In this document: positions 13,230-22,418 of the stretch, piece by piece
Numbering within the stretch: the stretch's first letter is position 1
Layout: each line of letters begins with the position of its first letter
From: an uncultured Eubacterium sp.
GTDB lineage: Bacteria > Bacillota > Clostridia > Lachnospirales > Lachnospiraceae
Assembly (NCBI GenBank): GCA_910584245.1
Contig: CAJTZF010000029.1
Span: 1-32,081 of the forward strand
Reading direction: 5' to 3'
DNA: 32,081 nt
Position numbers and translations under genes: made by a program
The notes under the pieces: generated by a model
What the model was told of the DNA's origin: nothing
The model's database searches: none
Seen by the model: only the letters and a program-made list of their open reading frames with translations

Positions 13230-15349
13230 TTCTTTCCCTCATTTCCGCTAAGTGAGCGCCGCTCACCTTTGCCACTTTGATAATAATCCTTCGCCATATT
13301 AAAATAAGAATGCAGCTGCGCCATATTATTTGTTTCTTTTACCTTTCCCACCTGCTGACTCACAAAATCAGTCAGTTTTCCCATATAATCCTGCTCACTG
13401 ATCTCACCGTCTGACACGCCGCTCAGCCCCTTCTCCCAGCTCGCCGTAAGCTTAGGGCTAAGCATAGCCGGAATCGAATAGCGGACGATGCCGCACACCA
13501 GCTCGCCTTTAAGTGTCGGCGTGATAATCTGCGTTTTTTTATTCAAGTTCAGATAGGAAATATGAAACAGCTTTTTCAAAATCTCCGCCCTTGTAGCGCT
13601 TGTACCGATACCACTCCCCTTAATCATCGCCCGGAGGTCTTCATCCTCAATGAGCTGCCCGGCATTTTCCATCGCCAGAATCATAGAACCTGAATTATAG
13701 CGTTTCGGAGGAGAAGTTTCCCCCTCTTTAATATTCATTCCCCGCACCGTACACTTCATTCCCTTTTTCAATACGGGAAGAAGTTTCCGAAGCTGCTCTG
13801 CGCTCTCCGCCGCACCAGCTTCGTCTCCCCGCGCGGATTCCCTGTTCTGCCCATTCTCTGGCGTCTGTTTTTTCTGAGAAAAGGAATATACCGTCACCGG
13901 CAAAAAACCATCCTCCACAAGAACTTTCGCTGACGTATAAAATCTCTCCTGGTGCACAGCCTCTCCCTGCGGATTATCCATTACAAGCACCACATTAATT
14001 TTCTCATATACCGCCGGCGGATAAAATATGCTTAAAAACCGGCGGACAATGACCTCGTACATTTTTGCCGCCACCGGACGCAGGGACTTCAATGCAGACA
14101 TTCCTTGTCCTGTCGGAATTATAGCATAGTGGTCCGTGATCTTTTTATCGTCTACATAACGGGTCTTTTCTAAATTTTCATAGCTTTTCCTCTCCGCGAT
14201 TTCCCGCAAATAAGGAAGCGCCATTTCATATCCCTGCAATCCCTTTAGCTGCTTCGTAATCTCTTTTGCCACTGCGCTGCTTAACACCCTCGCATCCGTA
14301 CGCGGATAGGTAACAAGCTTCTTTTCATACAATTCTTGTACGATCTGAAGCGTCTCATCCGGACTTATTTTAAAAAGCTTCGAGGATAAATTCTGGAGTT
14401 CAGCCAGGTTAAACAAAAGCGGCGGGTTCTTCTTCTCCTTTTTCTTCTGGACGCTTTCAATTATCGCCATTCTATCATCCGCAGTTAATTCCCGGACGAG
14501 CTGCTTTGCCGTCTCTTCTTCCAAAAAACCGTTTTCTTTGTAAAGTTTGGGCGACTGGGCGAAATGGGATTCCTTGCACACCCGCCATTCCCCGTCAAAC
14601 ATACTGGTATCGTCTTCCCCGCCTGCCCCTTGCTCCGGTGAAAATGAACCAATCACCTTGTAAAATGGAGTCTTCACAAATTTTCGTATTTCCCATTCCC
14701 TCGTTACGACCATCCCGAGCACACAGGTCATTACCCTGCCGACAGACACAGAAGTCCACGCCTTCCCCTCAATCCTGCCGTTGAGCCAACCCCCATATTT
14801 CAGCGAAAGAGCACGGGAAAAATTAATTCCCATCAAATAATCTTCCTTCGCCCGCAAATAGGCCGATGCCCCCAGGTTGTCATAGGCGGAAAGCGGCTTC
14901 GCCTCCCTTATTCCACGCAAAATCTCATCTTCTGTCTGGGAGTCAATCCAGACGCGGTATCGTTTCTTCCCGCTCGGTACTTGTGCCATCTGGTCCACAA
15001 GCCGGTATATATATTCCCCTTCCCGCCCCGAGTCCGTACAGACATAAATCGCATCCACGTCGGGACGGGTCAGCAAACCTTTAACGGTATTAAACTGTTT
15101 TTTCACATTTGAAATCACCTCGTACCGAAATGTCTCCGGAAGAAACGGAAGCGTCTCAAAAGTCCATCTTGCATAGGCCGGATCATAGACCTCGGGATAA
15201 CTCATCGTGACCAGGTGTCCGACACACCATGTGACAACGCAGTCCTCCGATTCGATAAATCCATCGGCGCGTCTCCCCCGGACTTTGAGTACCCTGGCAA
15301 ACTCCTGCGCCACGCTCGGTTTTTCCGCAATAAATAACTTTTTTCCCAT
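13226..15349 (-). CDS. topB: DNA topoisomerase III (type IA)
   Basis: Topoisomerase III relaxes or decatenates DNA by passing a strand through a transient single-strand break. The 707-residue protein has the TOPRIM domain at the start (KLFIAEKPSVA, later CTDSGREGEYIYRL near 104-116), and the catalytic tyrosine Tyr348 in the LVTYPRTDARVL motif. Near the C-terminus are KGSGIGTSATRAEILKKL and the family end LTDFVSQQVGKV. There is no zinc-finger tail, as in many Firmicute chromosomal TopB proteins. The ATG is four bases after the LUD stop, with only a weak ribosome site, so translation probably depends on coupling. Copies also occur on conjugative elements, but this one is embedded in the core operon. 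Confidence 0.96.
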   Translation of the reverse strand: MGKKLFIAEKPSVAQEFARVLKVRGRRADGFIESEDCVVTWCVGHLVTMSYPEVYDPAYARWTFETLPFLPETFRYEVISNVKKQFNTVKGLLTRPDVDAIYVCTDSGREGEYIYRLVDQMAQVPSGKKRYRVWIDSQTEDEILRGIREAKPLSAYDNLGASAYLRAKEDYLMGINFSRALSLKYGGWLNGRIEGKAWTSVSVGRVMTCVLGMVVTREWEIRKFVKTPFYKVIGSFSPEQGAGGEDDTSMFDGEWRVCKESHFAQSPKLYKENGFLEEETAKQLVRELTADDRMAIIESVQKKKEKKNPPLLFNLAELQNLSSKLFKISPDETLQIVQELYEKKLVTYPRTDARVLSSAVAKEITKQLKGLQGYEMALPYLREIAERKSYENLEKTRYVDDKKITDHYAIIPTGQGMSALKSLRPVAAKMYEVIVRRFLSIFYPPAVYEKINVVLVMDNPQGEAVHQERFYTSAKVLVEDGFLPVTVYSFSQKKQTPENGQNRESARGDEAGAAESAEQLRKLLPVLKKGMKCTVRGMNIKEGETSPPKRYNSGSMILAMENAGQLIEDEDLRAMIKGSGIGTSATRAEILKKLFHISYLNLNKKTQIITPTLKGELVCGIVRYSIPAMLSPKLTASWEKGLSGVSDGEISEQDYMGKLTDFVSQQVGKVKETNNMAQLHSYFNMAKDYYQSGKGERRSLSGNEGKK

Positions 15350-15353
15350 ACGA

Positions 15354-15995
15354 TCAATAACCCAATTCTTCTGCCACTAAAATTACTTTGATTCTATCTT
15401 TTATACTGCTTCTTCTCGTTACAACAATCTGGGAACAGATACAATCCTCACTGTAACAATCCCCGCAGCGGCCAGATACTGCACACGGCGTGCGTTTATC
15501 CAGCCGCACCGCGTTAGGCGGGGAGGCCTGGTCCCTGACGCGCCTTACACCATCCTCCACACTGCTTACAACTTTGTTCATACCCGCAAGGATAAGAACG
15601 GATTCCGGGCCATAGCAAAGAAACGATACGCGGTTTGCAAACCCGTCTATATTCACTAATTCCCCGTCGAGCGTTATCGCATTTGTACTCATAAGAAAAT
15701 AGTCGCTATTTATCATATTCGCCTTCATCTGTCTTGTTTCTTCCGGCGTTTTCGCCGCCTTGCGGTCGTAAACGACACAGCCGCTCCGGTCAAGCGCCTC
15801 CATCAGTCCCGACTCTGTCAGAGTCATAGAGCCGCCATAACAGACACTTTTTCCTGGCGTCAGAAACCGCTCCATTATGAGCTTGACTGCCTCCTCCTTC
15901 GTCTCGGCAAAATACCCTTCCATATTTCTTTTTTGTAAATTTTTTATTATTGTTTGCGCCTGTCTTCTCCACGCCTCAATCTTGTGTTCATTCAT
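15354..15995 (-). CDS. LUD domain (lactate-utilisation type, DUF162) protein
   Basis: This 213-residue protein has the LUD fold seen in LutC and related proteins: the helical start, the YFAETKEEAVKLI segment, the glycine-rich CYGGSMTLTESGLMEAL motif near residues 72-88, and the LMSTNAITLDGELVNIDG block near 120-137. A late cysteine cluster, CAVSGRCGDCYSEDC, could hold an iron-sulfur cluster or zinc. LutA and LutB partners are absent, so a full lactate-oxidation system is not indicated. Stand-alone members are common in Clostridia, with unknown substrates. GGAGGG lies eight bases before the ATG. It overlaps the transglutaminase gene by 8 bases. Confidence 0.88.
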   Translation of the reverse strand: MNEHKIEAWRRQAQTIIKNLQKRNMEGYFAETKEEAVKLIMERFLTPGKSVCYGGSMTLTESGLMEALDRSGCVVYDRKAAKTPEETRQMKANMINSDYFLMSTNAITLDGELVNIDGFANRVSFLCYGPESVLILAGMNKVVSSVEDGVRRVRDQASPPNAVRLDKRTPCAVSGRCGDCYSEDCICSQIVVTRRSSIKDRIKVILVAEELGY

Positions 15996-18189
15996 ACTGT
16001 CGCCCTCCTGACTTCTTATTTTGCTTTATACTTAATTTATAAATAATCTTAACCATGTCACACCGCTGCAACTTTTTCCAATGCTTTTTCGTAGCCGCGT
16101 CCTTCATACAACCGATCATTTCGGATAAGTAGTCCATACAATCCCCAAATTGTTCTTCTGTTATGCTTATGTTTCCAAACCGGCTTGTAAACACACACAA
16201 AACATAGCGCTGGATACGGCCCTGCAATGCTCTTGTTTCCTCCCTCCCAAGTAAAGGAGGATAATACTTCCCCGTCGTCCAGTAAATATTCTGAATCCGT
16301 CTGTCACTGTCCTCATAATCCCAAGGGGCCTTGACCGTTTTCCAGAACCGCCTGAGATTATCATTAATAAACAAAAGCCTTTCACTGAAATCCCCCGATT
16401 CCATTCCCTGTCTCAGCCTCCGGTACTGATGCTTCCGCCATACAAAGACCGCTACAAACGCAGCGAATGCACAAAACAATACCACTGTGCCATAAATAAC
16501 AATGTGTGATGCATTCTTCCCGAAAAACAAAGTAAATGAAAATGCATTTTCCCCACTCTGGCCGGCCTTTTTCTCCTTTTGCTTTTTCTCTCTATCCGGA
16601 TCCGGCTCCTCCTGTTTATCCGGCTCTTTTAACCTGCCTGCGTCCGGCTGTTCGGTCCGGCTTTCTTCCCTTTGGCCAGGCGGAATCACGGTATCCTCCA
16701 GCAAACCGCCGACTACATACGACGTCACATCCAGCGGAATCCATCCCTCCCCGTCCACATAAATTTCTGTCCACGCATGAGCGTTATAGTCATATACGCT
16801 TATCTGTTCTCCCTCTAAAACCCGATCCTTGCCGATCATATACCCCTGGGCAATCCTCGCCGGAATTCCCATACTTCGGAAAATCATGGCCGCCGCAGAT
16901 GCAAAATGCGTACAATATCCTTTCTTCGTAACAAACATAAACCGTTCAATTTCATCTTCGCCATTCCTCAATTCGCCTGGGTGAAGTGTGTACTGGAACC
17001 CTTCTCCGAAATAATTCCTGACAACCTCAACTGCCTGGCCGATCGTACCAAATTTCTTCCCCATTAAAACGGTCTTCCAGATCCGGTTCTTCATCGTATC
17101 GCTAATATATAATAGTTCTTGAAAAAGAGACATATGGCTTCTATTCATTCTAGCGTAAAACTGCATCCATTCTTCGTACTGTCCGTCACTAACGGCAAAC
17201 GGTAAGAAAAATCCTGTATCAAATACATTCTCAATTTCAATGTCCTGCCTAATTGGAACACCGTCCCCATATGTACTCGGCTCTATATGATCCATCATCT
17301 GTAAGCCGGTCCATATATTGTCCTGAAACGTCTGACCAATAAATCCACGCAAAAACAGCTTGCTGGCCTGCAAATCCTCCTCACATGTCACATATAATTC
17401 TATGGTTCCATTGTATTTGATATCCCCCTTCTTATTAAACTGCCCAAAATCAATTATCTGTTTTTCACCTCCACCCCCCCTTACACTACCCATACTCCTC
17501 ATATTGCTCATAGTCGTAAGCTGGTTGCGGTATTGCCAAATCCCCTCGCTCACATCAGACCAGGAAACGAAACTCCCCACAACAACCACAACTATCGCCG
17601 TACAGCCGGACAGTAAAAGCAGCTTACGCACACTCCCCCATCCCCTTCCCATGCCAAGAAATATGACGAGCGCCCCGCCATAAGCGACTACACACGTCTC
17701 ATACGGCACACCGTCGGCGATAATGGCAACAGAAAAAAGCAGAAACGAAGGGAGGGCGGTTACAACAGACGGCCGGTGCGTCTCGTACAGATACAAACTG
17801 ACAACTGTGACAAAAACAATGAGCTGACAAACCGCAAGCGTTTCCACCGCTGTTTGATCAACCTTTATCCCGACCCCAAAATTAATATCATAACAGACGT
17901 AAACCCGATAAGCAAACGTATGAAATACTTTCAACAAACCTGGGATCACATGTCCCCTCGCGATCAGCAAACTAATAAGCGACAGCGCAAAAGAGGTGGA
18001 AAGACTCCACAATTCCTTTCTTCTACAATGCTGGAATATAATCCGAAGTAAATAATATACGAGAAACATCAGACCGACGGGAAAAAGAAAAACCGCGATA
18101 TTTGCCTCATAATAACACAACCCGCTGGACAGGCTGATGCCACTGCACCACAACATAATTATAAGCGGAATTAATTGTACTCGTTTCAA
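15988..18189 (-). CDS. Membrane transglutaminase-like protein
   Basis: This 733-residue protein has about five or six N-terminal membrane segments (residues 1-210), an extracellular part, a transglutaminase core, a further membrane segment near 560-590 and a cytoplasmic DUF4129-like tail. The catalytic triad of the transglutaminase/protease fold is present: Cys426 in GYCTHFASAAAM, His471 in NAHAWTEIY and Asp487 in IPLDVTS. A proline- and charge-rich linker (about 495-555) joins core and last membrane segment. Start: the frame opens with TTG at 18189, with GGGGG seven bases upstream. It follows DUF58 and MoxR genes, the standard MoxR-DUF58-transglutaminase arrangement. The substrate is unknown; a role at the envelope is inferred. 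Confidence 0.93.
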   Translation of the reverse strand: MKRVQLIPLIIMLWCSGISLSSGLCYYEANIAVFLFPVGLMFLVYYLLRIIFQHCRRKELWSLSTSFALSLISLLIARGHVIPGLLKVFHTFAYRVYVCYDINFGVGIKVDQTAVETLAVCQLIVFVTVVSLYLYETHRPSVVTALPSFLLFSVAIIADGVPYETCVVAYGGALVIFLGMGRGWGSVRKLLLLSGCTAIVVVVVGSFVSWSDVSEGIWQYRNQLTTMSNMRSMGSVRGGGGEKQIIDFGQFNKKGDIKYNGTIELYVTCEEDLQASKLFLRGFIGQTFQDNIWTGLQMMDHIEPSTYGDGVPIRQDIEIENVFDTGFFLPFAVSDGQYEEWMQFYARMNRSHMSLFQELLYISDTMKNRIWKTVLMGKKFGTIGQAVEVVRNYFGEGFQYTLHPGELRNGEDEIERFMFVTKKGYCTHFASAAAMIFRSMGIPARIAQGYMIGKDRVLEGEQISVYDYNAHAWTEIYVDGEGWIPLDVTSYVVGGLLEDTVIPPGQREESRTEQPDAGRLKEPDKQEEPDPDREKKQKEKKAGQSGENAFSFTLFFGKNASHIVIYGTVVLFCAFAAFVAVFVWRKHQYRRLRQGMESGDFSERLLFINDNLRRFWKTVKAPWDYEDSDRRIQNIYWTTGKYYPPLLGREETRALQGRIQRYVLCVFTSRFGNISITEEQFGDCMDYLSEMIGCMKDAATKKHWKKLQRCDMVKIIYKLSIKQNKKSGGRQYE

Positions 18190-18203
18190 AATACATCCCC
18201 CTT

Positions 18204-19289
18204 TTAGACATGGATAAACTCCAGAATGTCCGCCCTCACTTTCGTACGGACAATCTCGGCTTCTACATCCTTTCTTCCTGTATAAATAAAAATACAGCTG
18301 GTAAGAAACTCCCCCTCATACTGCAAATCATAAATGTCTTCAACCGGGTCCGTATACGTTCCCATTCCAGAGCGAAACAGCTCCAAAAATAATTCGAAGA
18401 TTTCATCCTGGCTTGTTATCATTCTCCGTCTTACTTCCCTTTCACTGCCATCCTTCCATATCACATAAAACATCTTATTTGAAATAATAAATCTAATCAT
18501 CAAAAAATATAAAACTTCAATTACTTTTTCTGCTTTATCCATATCCCTTTCACCTGCGATATCAATAAATACCGCCAGGTCACAGGCGACCGGGAACCCA
18601 TACTCCTGAACCATCAGCGCATTGTGTTTCGCCGAAAACTTCCAATTGATACGGTTTAGTTTATCGCCGGGGCGGTAATACCGTATCTCAAATAACTCGG
18701 AAGGATCGTTTCCCGCCTTTACCGCTGAAAACACATCGCTCTCACCTTCCTTTTCCTCACAGACAACGTCCGGTTCAAATGGAAATTCCCGGTATTCTGG
18801 CATAACTAAAAATGACGTTCCCTGCCCTACCTGGATTGTAGGACAAAACAGGGAAAATCCATTATATATCCTGATTTTTTCGATCCAGATTTCATGGATG
18901 CCACTATAAGTAGAAACAAATTCAAACCGCATTTCTTCCGTACATTGGGATCCCAGATATAATTTCCGTTTCATCTTTTTGCTGCCGGAGCCAAATCCTC
19001 TCTTCTCCACAAAATAAACTACAACCGCGCTTCCCGCGTTAAGGGGCGAATGATTTTCGATTTGGATTGGAATCTCGATTTTCTTATATTTTTCCGCCGC
19101 CACGACCTCTTGAGGGAATACGAGCTTTATCCCTCTTTTTCCGGGAATATAAACGGCAGCTGAAAAAAGAATGGGAACAAAAACAGCAATCATAAGCACG
19201 ACAAAACCACTCTGCTTGATATACAAAATACAAAACACGGTAAGACTTATAATCGTAATAATATAAATAATCCAGTTTTTAACTGCCAT
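18204..19289 (-). CDS. DUF58 domain membrane protein
   Basis: This 361-residue protein starts with two membrane segments (about residues 5-45), followed by a beta-rich extracytoplasmic or cytoplasmic region and the DUF58 domain. Its hallmark is the YRPGDKLNRINWKFSAKHNALMV block, near residues 205-227, close to the von Willebrand A-like fold found in this family (a later DLAVFIDIAG segment). DUF58 proteins are nearly always encoded next to a MoxR ATPase and often a transglutaminase, as here. They are thought to be partners of the ATPase in metal insertion or chaperone work. Spacing to MoxR is 8 bases and to the transglutaminase 14 bases. Confidence 0.92.
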   Translation of the reverse strand: MAVKNWIIYIITIISLTVFCILYIKQSGFVVLMIAVFVPILFSAAVYIPGKRGIKLVFPQEVVAAEKYKKIEIPIQIENHSPLNAGSAVVVYFVEKRGFGSGSKKMKRKLYLGSQCTEEMRFEFVSTYSGIHEIWIEKIRIYNGFSLFCPTIQVGQGTSFLVMPEYREFPFEPDVVCEEKEGESDVFSAVKAGNDPSELFEIRYYRPGDKLNRINWKFSAKHNALMVQEYGFPVACDLAVFIDIAGERDMDKAEKVIEVLYFLMIRFIISNKMFYVIWKDGSEREVRRRMITSQDEIFELFLELFRSGMGTYTDPVEDIYDLQYEGEFLTSCIFIYTGRKDVEAEIVRTKVRADILEFIHV

Positions 19290-19297
19290 ACCTTGTC

Positions 19298-20218
19298 CTA
19301 CCTTATTTTTACTTTATTTAAGATTTGAGATACCAGTTCTTCTTTATCTAATTTCTCTACCTTTGCCCTCGCTGTAAGTGAAATCCGGTGGCGCACAATA
19401 TAAGGAAAGACTCTTTTGACGTCCTCGGGAAATACACAGTTCCTCTCATTCAAAAAGGCCATCGCCTTACTAATCTCCATCAGCGCCAAGGTCCCGCGGG
19501 GACTCATCCCAAGTGACAAATGTTCATGGCTTCTCGTAGCCTCTGCCAGTCTTACCATATAATCATAAATATCTTCATCTAAATGCACGGACTTCACCTG
19601 AGCCTGCATCTGTACAAGTTCTTCCCTGCTAATAACCTGAACAACGGAATCCACCGGGTTCATACCCTGGCGTTCCTTGAGCAGAAGTACCTCTTCCGCA
19701 TGCGTGGGATAACCGAGCGTCAGGCAGATCATAAAACGGTCCAGCTGGGATTCGGGAAGAAGCTGCGTGCCGACAGACCCCACCGGATTTTGCGTCGCCA
19801 TTACGACAAAAGGCTCTGGAGCGGGCGTTGTCACACCATCCACCGTAACGCGTCGTTCCTCCATAACTTCGAGCAGCGCTGACTGTGTCTTTGAAGATGC
19901 CCGGTTAATCTCATCCGCTAAAAAGAGATTGCACAAAATGACCCCCCGCTGATAGTCCTTCGTCCCGTCGGAACCAATAATATTAAATCCCACGACATCG
20001 CTCGGAAGAACATCCGATGTAAATTGCATACGATTTGCGTCGAGCTCCATCGCCTTGGAAAATGCCATCGCCAGGCTTGTCTTCCCAACCCCCGGTATAT
20101 CGTCCAGCAGAATATGGCCGCCAGACAAAATGGCAGCCAACATCAGTTCTTTCTCGGCTGCCTTTCCTTTAATAACCTTCCCCACCTCATTTAATATTTC
20201 GCTCAACTGTATTTGCAT
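19298..20218 (-). CDS. MoxR family AAA+ ATPase
   Basis: MoxR ATPases act as chaperones that mature or activate partner proteins, often with a VWA/DUF58 partner. The 306-residue protein has Walker A GVGKTS at residues 43-48, Walker B FLADEINR near 105, the sensor and ATP-binding segment VMATQNPVGSVGTQLLPESQLDRF (described here in part: ATQNP, then ESQLDRF), and a C-terminal lid domain with RGTLALMEISKAMA. The length is normal. The stop is 8 bases from the DUF58 start, and ung lies 14 bases upstream. The gene set MoxR-DUF58-transglutaminase is complete. Confidence 0.95.
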   Translation of the reverse strand: MQIQLSEILNEVGKVIKGKAAEKELMLAAILSGGHILLDDIPGVGKTSLAMAFSKAMELDANRMQFTSDVLPSDVVGFNIIGSDGTKDYQRGVILCNLFLADEINRASSKTQSALLEVMEERRVTVDGVTTPAPEPFVVMATQNPVGSVGTQLLPESQLDRFMICLTLGYPTHAEEVLLLKERQGMNPVDSVVQVISREELVQMQAQVKSVHLDEDIYDYMVRLAEATRSHEHLSLGMSPRGTLALMEISKAMAFLNERNCVFPEDVKRVFPYIVRHRISLTARAKVEKLDKEELVSQILNKVKIR

Positions 20219-20232
20219 GACATGATACCCCT

Positions 20233-20910
20233 CTACTCTATATCTGAAATCTGCCAGTTCACTGGCTCTACACCGTTCTTTGCTAAAAAATCATTGGTCT
20301 GGCTAAACGGCCTGCTTCCAAAAAAGCCCCGGTATGCCGACAGCGGACTCGGATGAGGCGCCTTTAAAATCAAATGCTTTGGATTTTGCAGCATCTTTGC
20401 TTTTTCCTGCGCAGGCTTCCCCCACAAAATAAATACGACCGGACGATCAACCTCACTTATTTTTCGAATGACCGCATCGGTAAATTCCTCCCATCCAACT
20501 CCCCGGTGGGACATCGGCTTATGCGCACGGACGGTCAGTACCGTGTTTAATAGCAATACTCCCTGTTCTGCCCACTCATTGAGATAACCGTTATTCGGTA
20601 TGCGGCACCCAAGGTCATCGTGCAGCTCCTGATAAATATTTACTAATGATGGCGGAATGTCCACCCCAGGCTTCACAGAAAAGCAAAGGCCATGCGCCTG
20701 TCCCGGATTATGATAGGGATCCTGCCCGATAATAACTACCTTTACCTTCTCAAAAGGCGTCAGATGAAACGCATTAAAAATATCGGCCGCCTGCGGGTAT
20801 ACTGCCGTGCTTGAAAATTCTTTTTTGACGAAAAGAAATAATTTTTTATAGTACTCTTTCGTAAATTCTTCGGAAAGAGCCTGTTCCCATTGTCCTGTTA
20901 AACCAGCCAT
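20233..20910 (-). CDS. ung: Uracil-DNA glycosylase
   Basis: Ung removes uracil from DNA and starts base-excision repair. The 225-residue protein carries the catalytic GQDPYH motif (Asp64), the uracil-recognition GLCFSV segment, LLNTVLTVRAHKPMSH, the VFILWGKPAQ strand and the HPSPLSAYRGF loop with His186. The length is normal for family 1. GGAG lies a few bases before the ATG. The gap to hisF is 70 bases and to MoxR 14 bases, so co-transcription is likely though functionally unrelated. Confidence 0.98.
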   Translation of the reverse strand: MAGLTGQWEQALSEEFTKEYYKKLFLFVKKEFSSTAVYPQAADIFNAFHLTPFEKVKVVIIGQDPYHNPGQAHGLCFSVKPGVDIPPSLVNIYQELHDDLGCRIPNNGYLNEWAEQGVLLLNTVLTVRAHKPMSHRGVGWEEFTDAVIRKISEVDRPVVFILWGKPAQEKAKMLQNPKHLILKAPHPSPLSAYRGFFGSRPFSQTNDFLAKNGVEPVNWQISDIE

Positions 20911-20980
20911 TTCTCCGTACTCTCCTTATTTTATTTTCCTGTGTATTCGCGCGCCTAAAAGTAGTGCGTAACCGATAATG

Positions 20981-21742
20981 TCATATTCTTACACTAATTC
21001 CCTCCTGGGACAAATATTCCTTTAACTCCATAATCTGCAGCTCATTAAAATGAAAAAGTGAGGCCGCCAAAACCGCATCTGCCTTGCCATCTATCAAAGC
21101 ATCCCTAAAATGTTCTTTTTTCCCCGCTCCCCCAGAAGCTATGACAGGGATTGATACATGTTCCGAAATCGTTCTCGTCAATTCAATGTCATAACCATTC
21201 TTCGTGCCGTCACAATCCATGCTGGTAAGTAAAATCTCACCTGCGCCAAGTTTTTCCACCTTTTCCGCCCACTCCACCGCATCTATATGCATATCTACCC
21301 TGCCGCCGTTTTTATAGACGGACCATCCAGCGCCGTCCGAGCGCCGTTTGGCGTCAATCGCCACTACTACGCACTGGCTTCCAAATTTGCCGGCTGCCTC
21401 TGACACGAGTGAAGGGTTCATAATGGCGGCCGAGTTGACAGACACCTTGTCTGCCCCCTCGCGCAAAATCATTCGAAAATCATCAATCGTTCGAATACCG
21501 CCGCCCACTGTAAACGGGATAAAAACAGTTTCAGCCACCCTTCTCACCATATTCACAGTAATATCCCTCGCGTCACTGGAAGCTGTGATATCGAGAAAAA
21601 CCAGTTCATCTGCCCCCGCCTTATCATAGGCGGCCGCCACAGATACAGGATCTCCGGCATCCCGTAAATTCACAAAATTGACTCCCTTAACAACCCTTCC
21701 TTCATTTACATCCAGACACGGGATCACTCTCTTCGTAAACAT
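20981..21742 (-). CDS. hisF: Imidazole glycerol phosphate synthase, cyclase subunit
   Basis: HisF closes the imidazole ring in histidine biosynthesis, using ammonia made by HisH. The 253-residue TIM barrel has both catalytic aspartates, Asp11 in IPCLDVNEGRVVKG and Asp130 in VVAIDAKR, and the phosphate-binding FTVGGGIRT and VIASGGAGK loops. The start at 21742 (MFTKRVIPCL) has AGGTGG five bases upstream and gives the standard N-terminus; an upstream ATG would add ten residues foreign to the family. hisH lies 39 bases upstream, so the two subunits are made together. No other his gene is in the window. Confidence 0.98.
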   Translation of the reverse strand: MFTKRVIPCLDVNEGRVVKGVNFVNLRDAGDPVSVAAAYDKAGADELVFLDITASSDARDITVNMVRRVAETVFIPFTVGGGIRTIDDFRMILREGADKVSVNSAAIMNPSLVSEAAGKFGSQCVVVAIDAKRRSDGAGWSVYKNGGRVDMHIDAVEWAEKVEKLGAGEILLTSMDCDGTKNGYDIELTRTISEHVSIPVIASGGAGKKEHFRDALIDGKADAVLAASLFHFNELQIMELKEYLSQEGISVRI

Positions 21743-21781
21743 CCAAACCACCTTTCTTTTCCGGCTCCACACCGGGTTCCT

Positions 21782-22387
21782 CTACAGCTCCATAAAGTTT
21801 TTCAATATCCCCAAGCCCACTTCTCCGCTTTTTTCCGGGTGGAATTGTGTCGCAAACACATTTCCCCGCTCTGCCGCCGCATGAATGTCCACGATATAAT
21901 TTGTTGTCGCCGCCACATCCTCTTCCCGTGCGGCCTGTAAATAATAGGAGTGGACAAAATATACAAAGGAGCCGTCCTCTACGCCTTTTAACAGCCTTGA
22001 CGACGGATTCACCGCAATAGAGTTCCATCCCATGTGTGGAATTTTGTACCCCTCACAATCGGGAATCCTCACAATTTTTCCCGGCAAAAGCGACAACCCC
22101 TCTGCTCCCTCCGATTCCTCACTGCTATCAAAAAATAATTGCAACCCAAGACAAATGCCTAAAATTGGTACGTCTGCCGAAGCCACCTCCCGCAGTACAC
22201 TCACCAGTCCGTACTGGTGGAGCTGATTCATCGCGCCGCCAAAAGCGCCCACCCCCGGTACAATCACCTTATCCGCCCGGCATATGCACCCGGAATCCCT
22301 TGTCACAACCGCATTTCCGCCGAGATAAGCCAACGCCTTCTCTACACTCTTTATATTTCCAGCATCATAATCCACTATTGCTATCAT
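21782..22387 (-). CDS. hisH: Imidazole glycerol phosphate synthase, glutamine amidotransferase subunit
   Basis: HisH hydrolyses glutamine and feeds ammonia to HisF. The 201-residue protein has the class I amidotransferase triad: Cys79 in ILGICLGLQLF, and His183 with Glu185 in TQFHPEKSG. Its start, MIAIVDYDAGNIKSV, is the family N-terminus. The ATG at 22387 has GGAG six bases upstream, inside the codons of an ATG four residues earlier, so the later start is preferred. It heads the tight hisH-hisF-ung-MoxR run and lies 31 bases after the charged membrane protein gene. Confidence 0.97.
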   Translation of the reverse strand: MIAIVDYDAGNIKSVEKALAYLGGNAVVTRDSGCICRADKVIVPGVGAFGGAMNQLHQYGLVSVLREVASADVPILGICLGLQLFFDSSEESEGAEGLSLLPGKIVRIPDCEGYKIPHMGWNSIAVNPSSRLLKGVEDGSFVYFVHSYYLQAAREEDVAATTNYIVDIHAAAERGNVFATQFHPEKSGEVGLGILKNFMEL

Positions 22388-22418
22388 TTTTTTCTCCATT
22401 CGATTAAAGTCATCTTCT

